Source: JAHIKV01 sp963733145 (GTDB lineage Bacteria; Planctomycetota; Planctomycetia; Pirellulales; Thermoguttaceae). Taken from it: a stretch of DNA of 64,000 bases. The DNA is taken from positions 62,001 to 126,000 of the forward strand of contig CAVTCJ010000006.1 of assembly GCA_963733145.1 (NCBI GenBank), given 5' to 3'. Position 1 is the stretch's first letter, and each line of letters starts with the position of its first letter. The notes beneath the pieces were generated by a model. It was not told the DNA's origin and made no database searches. It worked only from the letters and a program-made list of their open reading frames with translations. Below, in pieces: positions 36,566 to 45,903 of this stretch. The position numbers and the translations under genes are program-made.

Positions 36566-37012
36566 ATGAACCGACATCTCATTTCGACTGCCTTAGCGTT
36601 GATCGCCGCCTCGGTCCTGGCCACTTGCGTCGGGTGCACGGGCAGCGGTCGGCCGGCCCTCGCGTCGGTCAAGGGCCGCGTCACCTACCAGGGCAAACCG
36701 GTCGTTGAAGGCCAGATCATCTTTCAGTCGGACAAATGCCGCACCGCCATCGGCAACATCGGCCCGGACGGCTCATACCTACTGACTACCTATAAAAGCG
36801 GCGACGGGGCCATGCCGGGCCGGTACACCGTCACCGTCAATGCGATGCGGAGCACCGGCACGAGGCCGAAGAGTCCGCGGGATGAAATCAGCCCGGATTT
36901 CAAACCGGGAACCATCGAATGGCTCGTCCCCGAGAAATTCTCCCGCCCCGAAACCTCCACCTTGACGGCCGAAGTCAAGCCGGGACAGAACACCATCGAC
37001 TTCGACCTTTAA
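36566..37012 (+). CDS. Transthyretin-like lipoprotein
   Basis: 148 residues. The signal peptide ends in the lipobox LATCVGC, with Cys as lipidation site. The rest is a single carboxypeptidase-regulatory/transthyretin-like beta domain (VKGRVTYQGKPVVEGQIIF and GRYTVTVNAM). This small lipoprotein is the standard companion of DUF1559 genes, with which it forms an operon. Confidence 0.88.
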   Translation: MNRHLISTALALIAASVLATCVGCTGSGRPALASVKGRVTYQGKPVVEGQIIFQSDKCRTAIGNIGPDGSYLLTTYKSGDGAMPGRYTVTVNAMRSTGTRPKSPRDEISPDFKPGTIEWLVPEKFSRPETSTLTAEVKPGQNTIDFDL

Positions 37013-37059
37013 TTAACCTCGCGTGATTTGGGGAAAGGATTCGTTTAGCCCCGGCGAAT

Positions 37060-37215
37060 CAATAAGTGGGGGACTGTCCCAAATTTCGTTCGACGAAAAT
37101 GGGACTGTCCCCCTGGGGCGGCGGGAGGGGGACAGGTCCATGTTTTCGGCCCACGGTTTATTGATGAAATCACGTTTTCCCGCCGAAAAATAGACCAGTC
37201 CCCTGCCGCCCCGTG
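37060..37215. repeat. GGGACTGTCCC repeat block
   Basis: The gap 37013-37238 contains GTTTAGCCCCGGCGAATCAA, GGGGGACTGTCCCAAATTTC, AATGGGACTGTCCCCCTGGG and GGGGACAGGTCCATGTTTTC. It is a rearranged relative of the block at 11195-11325. No gene is visible. Confidence 0.65.
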
Positions 37216-37238
37216 AACGGTTACTTAATTTTCCGATC

Positions 37239-39255
37239 CTAAACAGCGGAACTCCCGCCGGCGACGGCCGGCTCTTCTGCGGCGTTCCGTTTCGAGGCCT
37301 CCAGATAGCGGGCCATCGTTTGCAGCAACTGCCCGCGGTCGATGGGTTTGGTCAGGTAATCCGAGCAGCCCGCTTGGAGGCATCGTTCGCGGTCGCCGCG
37401 CATGGCGTGGGCCGTGAGCGCGATGATCGGGATGCGGCAACCGGAGCGGCGGAGTTGATGCGTGGCCCCGTAGCCGTCCAGGACGGGCATCTGCATGTCC
37501 ATCAGGATGCAGTCGAACGGTTCGCCGGCGTCGGCTGCTTTGCCGACCATGTCAACGGCGACCTGCCCGTTTTCGGCCACTTCCACCACGGCGCCGTGCC
37601 GCCTCAAAAGAAAGGCGATCAAGCGTTGGTTGTCGGGGCCGTCCTCGGCCACCAGCACCCGACCGGAGAGGGGCGTATCCGAGTTCGTGGCGACTTCGCT
37701 CGGCTCGGCCGCGGCCGCGCGCATGACTTCGTTGACCTTGTCCCACATGCGGACTCCCTGCAGCGCGCCGGTGGCGACGGTAATCAGGAACGTGCTTCCT
37801 TGTCCGAGTCGGCTTCTGCCGATGATGTCGCCGCCGAGCATGACGGCCAGCCGCTTGCTGATGGTTAGTCCGAGGCCGGTGCCGCCGAAGCGCCGCGTGG
37901 TGGAGGTGTCGGCCTGGGAGAAGGGCCGGAAGATCAAAGCCATTTGCGCGGGGGTCATTCCCACCCCGGTATCGCGGACTTCGAATCCGATGCGCGGTGT
38001 TGGCGCGTCTGGGGGCGTGGCCATTTTCACCAACAGTTTGACGCTTCCCCGTTCGGTGAATTTGATGGCATTGCCCAAGATGTTCAAGAGGATTTGCCGC
38101 AGGCGGGTCGGGTCGGTATGAATCATCTCGGGGATCGGGCCGGAGAACGCGACGTCCAGAGAGAGTTTTTTGGCCAGGGCGCGGGCCCGCAACAACGAGA
38201 CCACCTCGCCCACCAGGTGGCAGGGCGAACAGCCGATCCGCTCGATGGTCATCTTGCCGGCCTCGATCTTCGAGATGTCGAGAATGTCGTTGATGATGCC
38301 CAGCAGGTGTTTGCCGTTTTGCTGGATGGTCTCCAGAAACTCCTCGCGTTCGTTGTCGGCGAGGTCGTGCTGCAACAGCAAGTCGGAGTAGCCGAGGATG
38401 GCGGTCATGGGCGTGCGGATTTCGTGGCTCATGTTGGCCAGGAACTCGCTCTTGGCCCGGTTGGCCGCCTCGGCGGCTTCCTTGGCCACCAGAAGTTCGG
38501 TGGTCCGCGCGTTCACGCGGGCCTCCAATTCGTCGCGGGCCTGGCGGAGCGCCGACCGCCCATGCTCGACCTGATCGAGCATGGTGTTGAAACCGTCGTT
38601 CAGCACGCCCAACTCGTCGTCGCTGACGTGCTCCACGCGAATGGAATAGTCGTCTTCGCTGGTCACCCGCCGCATGGCGTCGGCCAGGCGGAAAATCGGT
38701 TTGCTGACGATGCGTTGCAGGCGGCGGGCTAAAATTATGGATACGATCAGCGAAATCGCCAGCACGGACAGCGTGATCCACAAGTAGTCCCAGATTTGCT
38801 CTTGGAGTCTCGCGCATGCTCGCCCGCAGATAGATCGTGCTGACCGTGTCTTTGTCGGACGTGATCGTTTGCGCGATGTCCAAGTAATCGGAGCCTTGGA
38901 AGTGAGCGCCGTTTTCGGGCGGGAGGGAGGGAACGATGAAACCCGCCGGGGTCTCGGCCGGATACTTGGCAAACAGTTTGCCGTGGCTGTCGTAGAGGCA
39001 GGCGAACTGGATCGCCGGCTGACGCCGCAGGGAAGACAACAGCTCTGTGGCGGTTTTTGCGTCGTTGAACTCGACCGCCGCCGTGGTGTTCGAGCCGAGG
39101 ATGTTGGCCAGGGTGGAAAGTTCCCGAACTTTCGAGGAGCGAACCATCCACACGTTGTTGACAAAAAAAGCGATGCAGGAAAGCGCCAGGGCGACGCCGG
39201 CCGCCACGGTGGTCAACAAGGTGAGTTTCGTATTGATCGTGCGATGAAATTTCAT
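37239..39255 (-). CDS. CHASE8-HAMP hybrid histidine kinase with receiver domain, frameshifted
   Basis: The start is the ATG at 39255 (MKFHRTINTKLTLLTTVAAG). Domains: membrane helix; CHASE8-like periplasmic domain (LANILGSNTTAAVEFNDAKT, IQFACLYDSHGKLFAKYP); second helix (LWITLSVLAISLIVSIILAR); HAMP; HisKA with 'EFLANMSHEIRTPMTAILGY' (His phosphosite); HATPase ('ILGNAIKFTERG', 'FGGTGLGLTISKRL'); REC with 'DCILMDMQMPVLDGYGA' (Asp phosphosite). A shift near 38808 separates the sensor part (38808-39255) from the rest. CHASE8 is the sensor of YfiN-type proteins, and the YfiR-like gene lies just upstream. Confidence 0.85.
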
Positions 39256-39391
39256 CGAGGTGTCCGAGTCTGCCCGCCGACGCCGATTCGAGGGCGTCCG
39301 CAAGAATGCCCGCTCCCGGCCATCAAGGCTCCATCCAAGGCAACTGGACGGAATGCCGTTCCGGCACGAATCTCCCCAGAAGGTTGCCAGA

Positions 39392-40044
39392 CTAATCTAC
39401 GACATTGGAGACTTGGAGCAACTTGGCGCTGACGGTCAAACCCTCGCGTTCGGCCGCTTTTCGGGCGATGTATACGCGGACTTTGTTTTCTTCAACGACA
39501 AAACGGATTGCGCCCCCCCATTTCAGGAAGGCATCTGCATCCCCCACCGTTAGCACGCCTTGCTGCGCTACCCGACGGAGGATTGCCGTTTGCGTCTCCT
39601 CCGGCAGCAGAACGGAAAGAAAGAGGATGTGACACGGCTTGATATTTCGTTGGGCGAAGAGAACCGCCGCACCTGAATTGGACGATCTTGAATCTTTTTG
39701 ATCCGGGCGATCTGTTCCAGATCGGCGGCGATCGGGTCTTCCTTCATTACACCGATGACGAAAGGCGATTGAGGAGTGGGGAAAGATTTGGCGGGCCACT
39801 CGACGTATCGGCCGAACTGGTACAAGTAGGCCGCCTTGATCCGATATTCACGGCTGGCCCCCATTTCCTCGTCGTCCTGGGCCGTCAGCGGACTCAAGCC
39901 GACACAACAGACCGCCAGCGGCAGGGCGACGACGAGGAAGACGAGAGACATGAGCCGGGAGCGCCCGACCGTGGATAGACAGACGATGGTCGTCGGCGGC
40001 AAAATAGCCCCCCGCTTCAAACTGGCTCGCCCCATACGGATCAT
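39392..40044 (-). CDS. YfiR-like (DUF4154) periplasmic regulator, frameshifted
   Basis: The start is the ATG at 40044, with GGGGAG about 6 bp upstream. A signal peptide (LVVALPLAVCCVGLSPLTAQ) precedes the DUF4154 core: 'YRIKAAYLYQFGRYVEWPAK', 'FVIGVMKEDPIAADLEQI', then after a shift near 39640 'CHILFLSVLLPEETQTAILR' and 'VGDADAFLKWGGAIRFVVEE', ending 'GLTVSAKLLQVSNVVD'. YfiR binds the CHASE8 domain of YfiN in Pseudomonas. Here the adjacent CHASE8 protein is a histidine kinase, 137 bp downstream. Confidence 0.82.
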
Positions 40045-40344
40045 GGTCCGCTCCCCGCCGAACACACGAGACGGATTGCCATCAAGGTTGCTGCCGATTG
40101 GGCATCCGCCTGCGCCCACCCCCGCCAAACTCACGATGGGGTTCAGATTGTGATGATATTTCCCCTTAATTAGTCTGTTCGGTGTTAAATGAAGAGCACT
40201 TCCAACAAACTCACGGGAGGGCGACTTTTTCGCATAACAACGACGAGAATTATGCTCCAGGCCACCCGCGTGGCGGCAAAGCCAATCGTCGTAAGAATAG
40301 TAACCCAATGTTGTTTGGCGGTAGTCGGCACGTCAACTGCTGTA

Positions 40345-40495
40345 ACCGTTGACAAGGGACTGGCCCAATTTTCGCGGCGCCAGGGACGTAGCCCCGCGAA
40401 TGAGCTTTACCGCCGCGAAAATGGGATCGCACCCCTGGTGTGGCTGGATGGGCACCCAGAGGGTGCCCATCCATGCCACCGACTATAAAAAACCG
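40345..40495. repeat. GGGACTGGCCC / CGCGGCG repeat block
   Basis: GACAAGGGACTGGCCCAATT, TTTTCGCGGCGCCAGGGACG, GCCGCGAAAATGGGATCG and GGATGGGCACCCAGAGGGTG with its inverse GTGCCCATCC. It is related to the blocks at 11.2 and 37.1 kb. The gap 40045-40968 otherwise shows no gene. Confidence 0.6.
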
Positions 40496-40689
40496 CTGGA
40501 AAATATTACGGCCGATTTTTCGACTCATATTGCACGCGCAGCCGCCAATGGGTGGTGCTGTGGTTAGACTCATTATACCATCGAAAAGTGGCTATTTATA
40601 GGCATTTTCTTGGGCGGCGGGATTTCTCCGACAGGACAGCGGTGGCCAACCGCGGCCCCAAAATTCCGACCCTGCCGAAAACCGGTTCG

Positions 40690-40915
40690 TAGGAGAGGAT
40701 GGTATCCTGTCTCAGACAGACGTAGGACGGGATGGCATCCTGTCCTGGACAGGTTGGCAACCGGTCAACGTGCTGCGAGGTGGAAAACGGGAAAGGTCCG
40801 ATATTGGCGGCATGGGCAGTCATTCGTGTATCCTATTTTGACTTAATCGGACCTTTCCCGTTTTCTCGATTTCAAGCCGTGCCCCCGGTGTATTCACCGG
40901 GGGCTAAATGATATG
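40690..40915. repeat. CATCCTGTC palindromes and a CCCCCGGTG...CACCGGGGGCTAAAT palindrome
   Basis: GGATGGTATCCTGTC and GGATGGCATCCTGTCCTGGA (40697-40750) resemble 17570-17625. CCCCCGGTGTATTCACCGGG followed by GGCTAAATG lies at 40880-40910 and recurs at 43107-43185. The GGCTAAA tail is shared with the palindrome family of the pseudopilin leaders. Confidence 0.7.
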
Positions 40916-40968
40916 CGGCATGCGCGAAAAGCTTTGGCAATGGTGCGTTTCACGCACCCGACGAAGGG

Positions 40969-42360
40969 TTACAGCCGCTCGAAACGCGCCTGGAAGAAGC
41001 GCAGATATTTCGGCTCGTAGATCATTTTCAGGCCGCGGACCTTCTCGCGGTGATCGTACAGTTCGGCGACCGATTCGGCGGTCACGTCCATGTGGGCCTG
41101 GGTGTATACCCGGCGGGGGATGGTAATCCGCACCAGTTCCAGCTTCGGGTAGTAATGGTCGCCGGTGGCCTTGTTGCGGCCGGCCGAGACGATCCCCCGT
41201 TCCATGCTGCGGACGCCCGAGTCGGCGTACAGTTCGGCCGCCAAGGTTTGGGCGGGGAACTGATCCTGCTCGATCTGCGGATAAAACGCCTTGGCGTCGA
41301 GAAACACCGCGTGGCCGCCGATCGGATGCACCACGGGAATCCCCCAGTCGATCAATTTCTGGCCCAGATATTCGACCTGCTTGACGCGGGCGCGGACGCT
41401 GTCGTCCTGGACCGCCTCGGCGATTCCGCGGGCCATGGCCTCCATGTCGCGTCCCGCCAGCCCGCCGTAGGTGTGCAGCCCCTCGTAGATCACCACCATG
41501 TTCCGCGCTTCGTCGAAGAAGTCGCGGTCGTTCATGGCCAACCAGCCGCCGATGTTCACCATGGCGTCTTTCTTCGCGCTCATCGTGCAGGCGTCGGTCA
41601 GCGCGCAGAACTCTTTGAGAATCTCGGCGATGGACTTCGTGGCGTAGCCCTCTTCGCGCTGCTGGATGAAGTAGGCGTTCTCGACGGCGCGGGTGGCGTC
41701 CAGCACGACCCGCAACTCGTGCTTGTCGGCGATTTGCCGGACGCCGCGGGCGTTTTCCATGGACACCGGCTGTCCGCCGGCCATGTTCACCGGCGCCGTC
41801 AAGCAGATGTACGGGATCCGTTCGCGGCCGACCTTCTTGATCAAATCCTCCAGGGCTTCGAGGTTCATGTTGCCCTTGAAGGGATGCTCGCTGGCGGGAA
41901 TGTGCCCCTCGGGAATAATGACGTCGACGAACGTGCCGCCGGCCAACTCCTGGTGCAGCCGGGTGGTGGTGAAATACATGTTGCCGGGGACCGAGTCGCC
42001 CTGGTTGATCAGAAGCTGCGAGAGGATGTGCTCCGCGCCGCGGCCTTGGTGGGTGGGCACCACGTAGCGATAGCCGTAGTATTTTCGGATCGCCTCTTCG
42101 AGGTTGTAGAAGTTCCGGCTGCCGGCGTAGGCTTCGTCGCCGAGCATCATGCCCGCCCATTGGTTGTCGCTCATGGCGTTCGTGCCGCTGTCGGTCAGCA
42201 GGTCGATGTACACGTCCTCTGAGCGGAGCAGAAAGGTGTTGTAGCCGGCCTCTTTCAAGGCGATTTCACGCTGCCCGCGGGTGAGCATGCGGATCGGCTC
42301 GATCATTTTGATTTTCCAAGGTTCCGCCCAAGAGCGGCGGGTCGGTCGCGGCGTCGTCAT
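40969..42360 (-). CDS. tpl: Tyrosine phenol-lyase
   Basis: 463 residues from the ATG at 42360, preceded by AGGAGAAATC. It is a PLP beta-eliminating lyase with near-identical blocks to known tyrosine phenol-lyases: 'LLTDSGTNAMSDNQWAGMML', 'DEAYAGSRNFYNLEEAI', 'VPTHQGRGAEHILSQL'. The PLP lysine is in 'TMSAKKDAMVNIGG'. Two residues separate it from tryptophanase: Thr in MYFTTTR (Asp in TnaA) and Arg in VRSMERG (Ile in TnaA). It converts L-tyrosine to phenol, pyruvate and ammonia. It stands alone between repeat-rich gaps, so transfer is possible. Confidence 0.9.
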   Translation of the reverse strand: MTTPRPTRRSWAEPWKIKMIEPIRMLTRGQREIALKEAGYNTFLLRSEDVYIDLLTDSGTNAMSDNQWAGMMLGDEAYAGSRNFYNLEEAIRKYYGYRYVVPTHQGRGAEHILSQLLINQGDSVPGNMYFTTTRLHQELAGGTFVDVIIPEGHIPASEHPFKGNMNLEALEDLIKKVGRERIPYICLTAPVNMAGGQPVSMENARGVRQIADKHELRVVLDATRAVENAYFIQQREEGYATKSIAEILKEFCALTDACTMSAKKDAMVNIGGWLAMNDRDFFDEARNMVVIYEGLHTYGGLAGRDMEAMARGIAEAVQDDSVRARVKQVEYLGQKLIDWGIPVVHPIGGHAVFLDAKAFYPQIEQDQFPAQTLAAELYADSGVRSMERGIVSAGRNKATGDHYYPKLELVRITIPRRVYTQAHMDVTAESVAELYDHREKVRGLKMIYEPKYLRFFQARFERL

Positions 42361-42439
42361 GATTTCTCCTGTCCTGTGACTCTTTTTAGAGGCGAAAACA
42401 ACAGTATAGCCGTCGTCGGGGGTTTAGTGTAGAGGCCGC

Positions 42440-42650
42440 AGGCGAAGGATGAGGGATGAGGGATGAGGGAGGAGTGACTCGATTGAATTCTTGATTCCAT
42501 AACGCGAATAAGGCCCTCTACTGCACCATTCATTGTCCCTGTCCCTGGCCCCTCATCCTTCATCCCTCATCCTTCATCCTTCATCCTTCATCCTTCATCC
42601 TTCATCCTTCATCCTTCATCCTTCATCCCTCATCCCTCATCCCTTGATTT
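42440..42650. repeat. GATGAGG and CTTCATC heptamer tandem repeats
   Basis: GGATGAGGGATGAGGGATGA (42446-42470) and, about 75 bp on, a long run of CATCCTT units (42545-42650) in the opposite sense. They can pair into a long hairpin. They lie in the 895-bp gap 42361-43255, upstream of tpl. Confidence 0.85.
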
Positions 42651-43104
42651 CTCCCTTGCCATACCAATGCGGGGTTGGTAAGATGGCGCCAACAACTTGC
42701 ATTGACGCGCGTGCGTCGAGTTGCTGCTTCACAGAAAAACCGCCAATAGCGGCCCTCGGGCCGTTATATGTTACGGGAGCAGTGCTTGAGCCCGCGCTCT
42801 CCGTATGGGAGCGTCGGCCGAGTGCTGTCCCGTAAGCCCCTTGGCGGGGGTTCTGTGAGCAGCCTCGGTTTGGCGCTCCTTCTGCCTGCGCCGCGGGCGT
42901 CGATGACGGGAAACGAAATTACCGCGAGAAACGCCTTCTGTCGTCGCGAAAAGCAGGACGGCATAGCGTTTAGGGCGGCACGTCTTCGAGTGCGGTGAAG
43001 AACGCGGCTCTTGCCCCGCCGCGCGCCTTCCCTCCTCGGGCCGTGCCGCCCAATATGAATCGATCGAGGTTGTCCGGGAATTGGTTCGACAGCGTTGGAT
43101 ATTT

Positions 43105-43190
43105 AGCCCCCGGTGAATACACCGGGGGCATGACTTGGAGTCTTCTCCCGCTCTGTCCCCCGTGTATTCACGGGGGGCTAAATGGTTCCG
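43105..43190. repeat. Two facing GGCTAAAT palindromes
   Basis: ATTTAGCCCCCGGTGAATAC with ACCGGGGG (43107-43131) faces CCCCCGTGTATTCACGGG with GGGGCTAAATGG (43158-43186). The family is the same as at 40880-40910. Nothing gene-like is seen in 42660-43100. Confidence 0.75.
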
Positions 43191-43255
43191 CAAAGACTTC
43201 ATTTCAATGCGCTTTAAAAACGCCGATAAACCATCATTTTTCAGGAGACGGTGTC

Positions 43256-43453
43256 ATGGCCGCGCAAAAATCCTCCAGATCGACTGCTCCGCGAGAAGGC
43301 GATAGTATGATCGCCGAGTACGAGTGGTTGCGCCGAATGATGAACCACTTGGAGATGCAGACCGAACGGATCGACCGGCAACTGATCGAGTTGGAGAACC
43401 GCTTGCCCGACGACTACACCTTTCCCGGCGATCCGCCGAAGCGCAAGTCGTAA
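43256..43453 (+). CDS. Small coiled-coil-like protein of unknown function
   Basis: 65 residues from the ATG at 43256, preceded by AGGAGACGG. The sequence is charged and helical: 'MIAEYEWLRRMMNHLEMQTE' then 'RIDRQLIELENRLPDDYTFP' with heptad spacing of Leu/Met, and a basic tail PPKRKS. No known family is recognised. It lies on the opposite strand to the flanking signalling genes. Confidence 0.5.
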   Translation: MAAQKSSRSTAPREGDSMIAEYEWLRRMMNHLEMQTERIDRQLIELENRLPDDYTFPGDPPKRKS

Positions 43454-43486
43454 GCGCCGCCGCAAATCGGCGACAGGAGCCGTTGC

Positions 43487-43566
43487 GGGTGCCACTACTG
43501 GCTTGTCCAGCAGTGATTCCGCGTGAAGTACGATTCTCACTGCTGGGCAAACCAGCAGTGGCACCC
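43487..43566. repeat. CACTGCTGGCTTGTCCAGCAG inverted repeat (copy 1)
   Basis: The arms GGTGCCACTACTGGCTTGTC (43488-) and its imperfect inverse ending CAGCAGTGGCACCC (to 43566) are about 28 bp each. A second copy lies at 56912-56990. Confidence 0.85.
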
Positions 43567-43599
43567 ATTTTCATCACACGTTCTCACGGCCGGTTCAGA

Positions 43600-44727
43600 T
43601 CAGGTGTTTCCGCACCCCGCGCCGACCGGCAGCATCCGCTCCGGGAAAAACTCGGGGGCCGAGAGCAACTCCGGGGTGAACCTGGCCTGCGACTGCAACA
43701 GCGAGAAGGCCTCGAATTCCTCGCGGGCCATGTATCGATCCCTGGTTTGCACGAAACGCTCCTCGTTTTCCAGGAAAGCCCTCACGATGTCGGGATCGAA
43801 GTGGCTTCCCGTGTCTTCGAGAATGATGCGTCGGGCGTCTTCGTGGCTGAAGGCCCGCTTATAGACGCGCTTGGTGGTCAGCGCGTCGTAAACGTCCGCC
43901 ACGGTGACGATCCGGCCGCACAGCGGGATGTTCGTGCCCGCCAGCCCGTCTGGATAGCCGCTGCCGTCGAAGTGTTCGTGGTGGCTTCGGGCGATGTCCC
44001 GCGCCATGCACAAGAATTTGGCCTCCGGATGCACGGCCACCGCGGCGTCCAAGGTCTGGCTCCCGATGATCGTGTGCTGCTTCATGATCTCGAATTCTTC
44101 CGGCGTCAGCGGACCGGGTTTGAGCAGAATCCGATCGGGGATGCCCACCTTGCCGATGTCGTGCAGGGGGCTGGTCATGTAGATCAGATCGACGTACTCG
44201 GCGTCCACCTGGTTGCGGTACTTCTCCTGCCGGGACAGATGAGTGGTGAGGATCCGGCAATACTCGCGAATCCGTTCCAGGTGTGCGCCGGTCTCCTGGT
44301 CGCGCGACTCGGCCAGTTTCGCCAGGCTGAAGATGGTCAGTTCGCGGCTGTCGAGGGCCAGAATCCGCTCGCCCGCCCGGACGCGGACGCACAGTTCCTG
44401 CGGCTCGAAGGGCTTGCTGATGAAATCGTCCGCGCCGGCGTTCAATCCGGCGACGATATTTTCGGTTCCCCGGCGCACGGTGAGCATGATGATGTAGACG
44501 TAGCCGCAGGAATATCGCTGGCGGATATGCCGGCAGAGTTCGATTCCCGACATTCCTTCCATTTCCCAATCGAGAATCACCAGGCGGTAGGTGCCGCTGC
44601 GCATCAGTTCGAGGGCCTCTCGCCCGCCTCGGGCGGAGGTCACCTGATGCCCGAACTGCGTCAGCACGTCCTCCAGAATTTCAGTGACGATGTCGTCGTC
44701 GTCTACAACGAGTATTCGCATAGTCAT
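43600..44727 (-). CDS. Response regulator with HD-GYP c-di-GMP phosphodiesterase domain
   Basis: 375 residues from the ATG at 44727, with a GGGGG tract just upstream. The N-terminal receiver has the acidic pair in 'RILVVDDDDIV', the phospho-Asp in 'YRLVILDWEMEGMSG' and Lys in 'DDFISKPFEP'. The HD-GYP domain has 'PLHDIGKVGIPDRILLKPG', 'HHEHFDGSGYPDGL' and 'VADVYDALTTKRVYK', all catalytic motifs intact. It should hydrolyse c-di-GMP under phosphorelay control. The Hpt gene lies 120 bp upstream on the same strand. Confidence 0.93.
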   Translation of the reverse strand: MTMRILVVDDDDIVTEILEDVLTQFGHQVTSARGGREALELMRSGTYRLVILDWEMEGMSGIELCRHIRQRYSCGYVYIIMLTVRRGTENIVAGLNAGADDFISKPFEPQELCVRVRAGERILALDSRELTIFSLAKLAESRDQETGAHLERIREYCRILTTHLSRQEKYRNQVDAEYVDLIYMTSPLHDIGKVGIPDRILLKPGPLTPEEFEIMKQHTIIGSQTLDAAVAVHPEAKFLCMARDIARSHHEHFDGSGYPDGLAGTNIPLCGRIVTVADVYDALTTKRVYKRAFSHEDARRIILEDTGSHFDPDIVRAFLENEERFVQTRDRYMAREEFEAFSLLQSQARFTPELLSAPEFFPERMLPVGAGCGNT

Positions 44728-44799
44728 TTGCCCCCAAGTAACGGCCGGGCCGTTTCCGGCGGCCGGAATGGTCCCTTGCGGCGCGGCCGTCCCGGCTGC

Positions 44800-44824
44800 G
44801 CCGTGCAGGCGCGACGCCTGCACC
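44800..44824. repeat. GTGCAGGCG...CGCCTGCAC hairpin
   Basis: A perfect 9-bp-arm palindrome with a 3-bp loop at 44802-44822, between the Hpt and HD-GYP genes. It could attenuate transcription or stabilise mRNA within the operon. Confidence 0.5.
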
Positions 44825-44847
44825 ACAATTTGTTTTTTCTATGACCG

Positions 44848-45302
44848 CTAAACGCCGGCTCCGTCCGACAACAACCGCACCGCCTCGCGGCGGCATTTGT
44901 CCCACTCGCCGTGGAGCAATTCGATGCGGGCGGGGATATCCGTGGTGTGGCCCGCCCGGCTCAAGTCTTCAATCTCGGCCGCGGTTCGCGCCAGCGCTTG
45001 GCCGAGACGCTCGCCGAGGTCCCCTTGACGCGATGGGCGACCCGGGCGATGCGTTCCGAATCGCCGCATTCCAGGGCCTGCTTCATTTCCGCCAGTTCTT
45101 CAGGAAAACGTGTTTGGAATTTCTTCAACACCCGGTTCACCAGGTCGATGTTCCCCATGCAGCGATTGCGCAACTCGTCGAGATTCAACATTTCGCAAGG
45201 GGGCGACTCCGCGGCCGATGTGCCGGTGGAAACGCCGCTGCCGGAATCGGAGAGGGTGCTTATTGGGCTCGCGGCAGTCAGGCAATGTGGTTGAGCGTTC
45301 AT
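44848..45302 (-). CDS. Hpt phosphotransfer protein, frameshifted
   Basis: The start is the ATG at 45302, with CGAGGA upstream. After a Ser/Thr-rich N-terminus the Hpt four-helix bundle begins (LNLDELRNRCMGNIDLVNRV, LKKFQTRFPEELAEMKQAL), with the phospho-His motif 'RVAHRVKGTSASVSA'. A shift near 45015 moves the last helix to another frame ('ALARTAAEIEDLSRAGHTTD', ending LLSDGAGV). It probably passes phosphate from a hybrid kinase, such as the one at 37239-39255, to the HD-GYP regulator. Confidence 0.8.
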
Positions 45303-45903
45303 TATTCCTCGGGCTAACGTTGTCGTTCCTGCTTTAACCGGCGGCATATAAGCCGTCGAACACGACTCCTACAGGCCACTACGCCACATGCCCGTGCAAT
45401 GCACGACAATGCAAGGGCGCGAGTTTCCAGTATCATCAGTGTCTGCAGAACTCTAGCTTACAACTGGGGTATTACTCCACTGCCGGAGCCCGCCGCGCAT
45501 TTTGGGGTACATAAGTCTTTATCTCTCAAGGTCTTCCACCGAATACTCGATGTCGGACTGCGAAAAAATCTGCCTTTCCTGTAAATAATTCCGGAATGTG
45601 CCATACTCCAATGAAACCGGGCGGCCAGCTTCCCCACACAGGTGTCAAATTGGTCATTTCTGAACGGCGGAATGCGTAAATCCACGGGCATGAGTAGGTA
45701 TTTTGACCCCAATTCATTGTGAAATTTGGGGGAAAAGGTAAAACTCTACTCCCTTGATGGAATTTTCTGCTTCTCGACGCTTCATCAAACCGAGGGATTT
45801 CAATACAATAAGATAGATAAACCTTCCCCCGCATCCTGGTGGGAAAGGCGCCTGGCAACTCATCTTTAATGTACTCACGCCCTGGCCGTCGGTATTCAAG
45901 ATT
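45303..45903. other. Intergenic region with no recognised feature
   Basis: This 600-bp stretch between divergent genes is less GC-rich than its surroundings. Open frames in it are short and lack ribosome binding sites. No repeat of the families seen elsewhere is present. Confidence 0.5.

Noticed and set aside
37065..37210. Riboswitch or rho-independent terminator after the lipoprotein gene
   Set aside because: The hairpins belong to a dispersed repeat family, lack a T run, and also occur in unrelated places (11.2 and 40.4 kb).
39568..40308. Long N-terminal extension of the YfiR-like protein up to 40308
   Set aside because: The extension crosses AT-rich repeat-like DNA, has no signal peptide, and a better start with GGGGAG upstream is at 40044.
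40969..42360. Tryptophanase (tnaA)
   Set aside because: The Thr and Arg substrate-specificity residues are those of tyrosine phenol-lyase, not the Asp and Ile of tryptophanase.
42545..42650. CRISPR array or centromere-like iterons
   Set aside because: The 7-bp CATCCTT units have no spacers, and no replication or partition gene is nearby.
45458..45712. Small minus-strand gene in the 45.3-45.9 kb gap
   Set aside because: No ribosome binding site, no domain, and an overlapping frame of similar length on the other strand.
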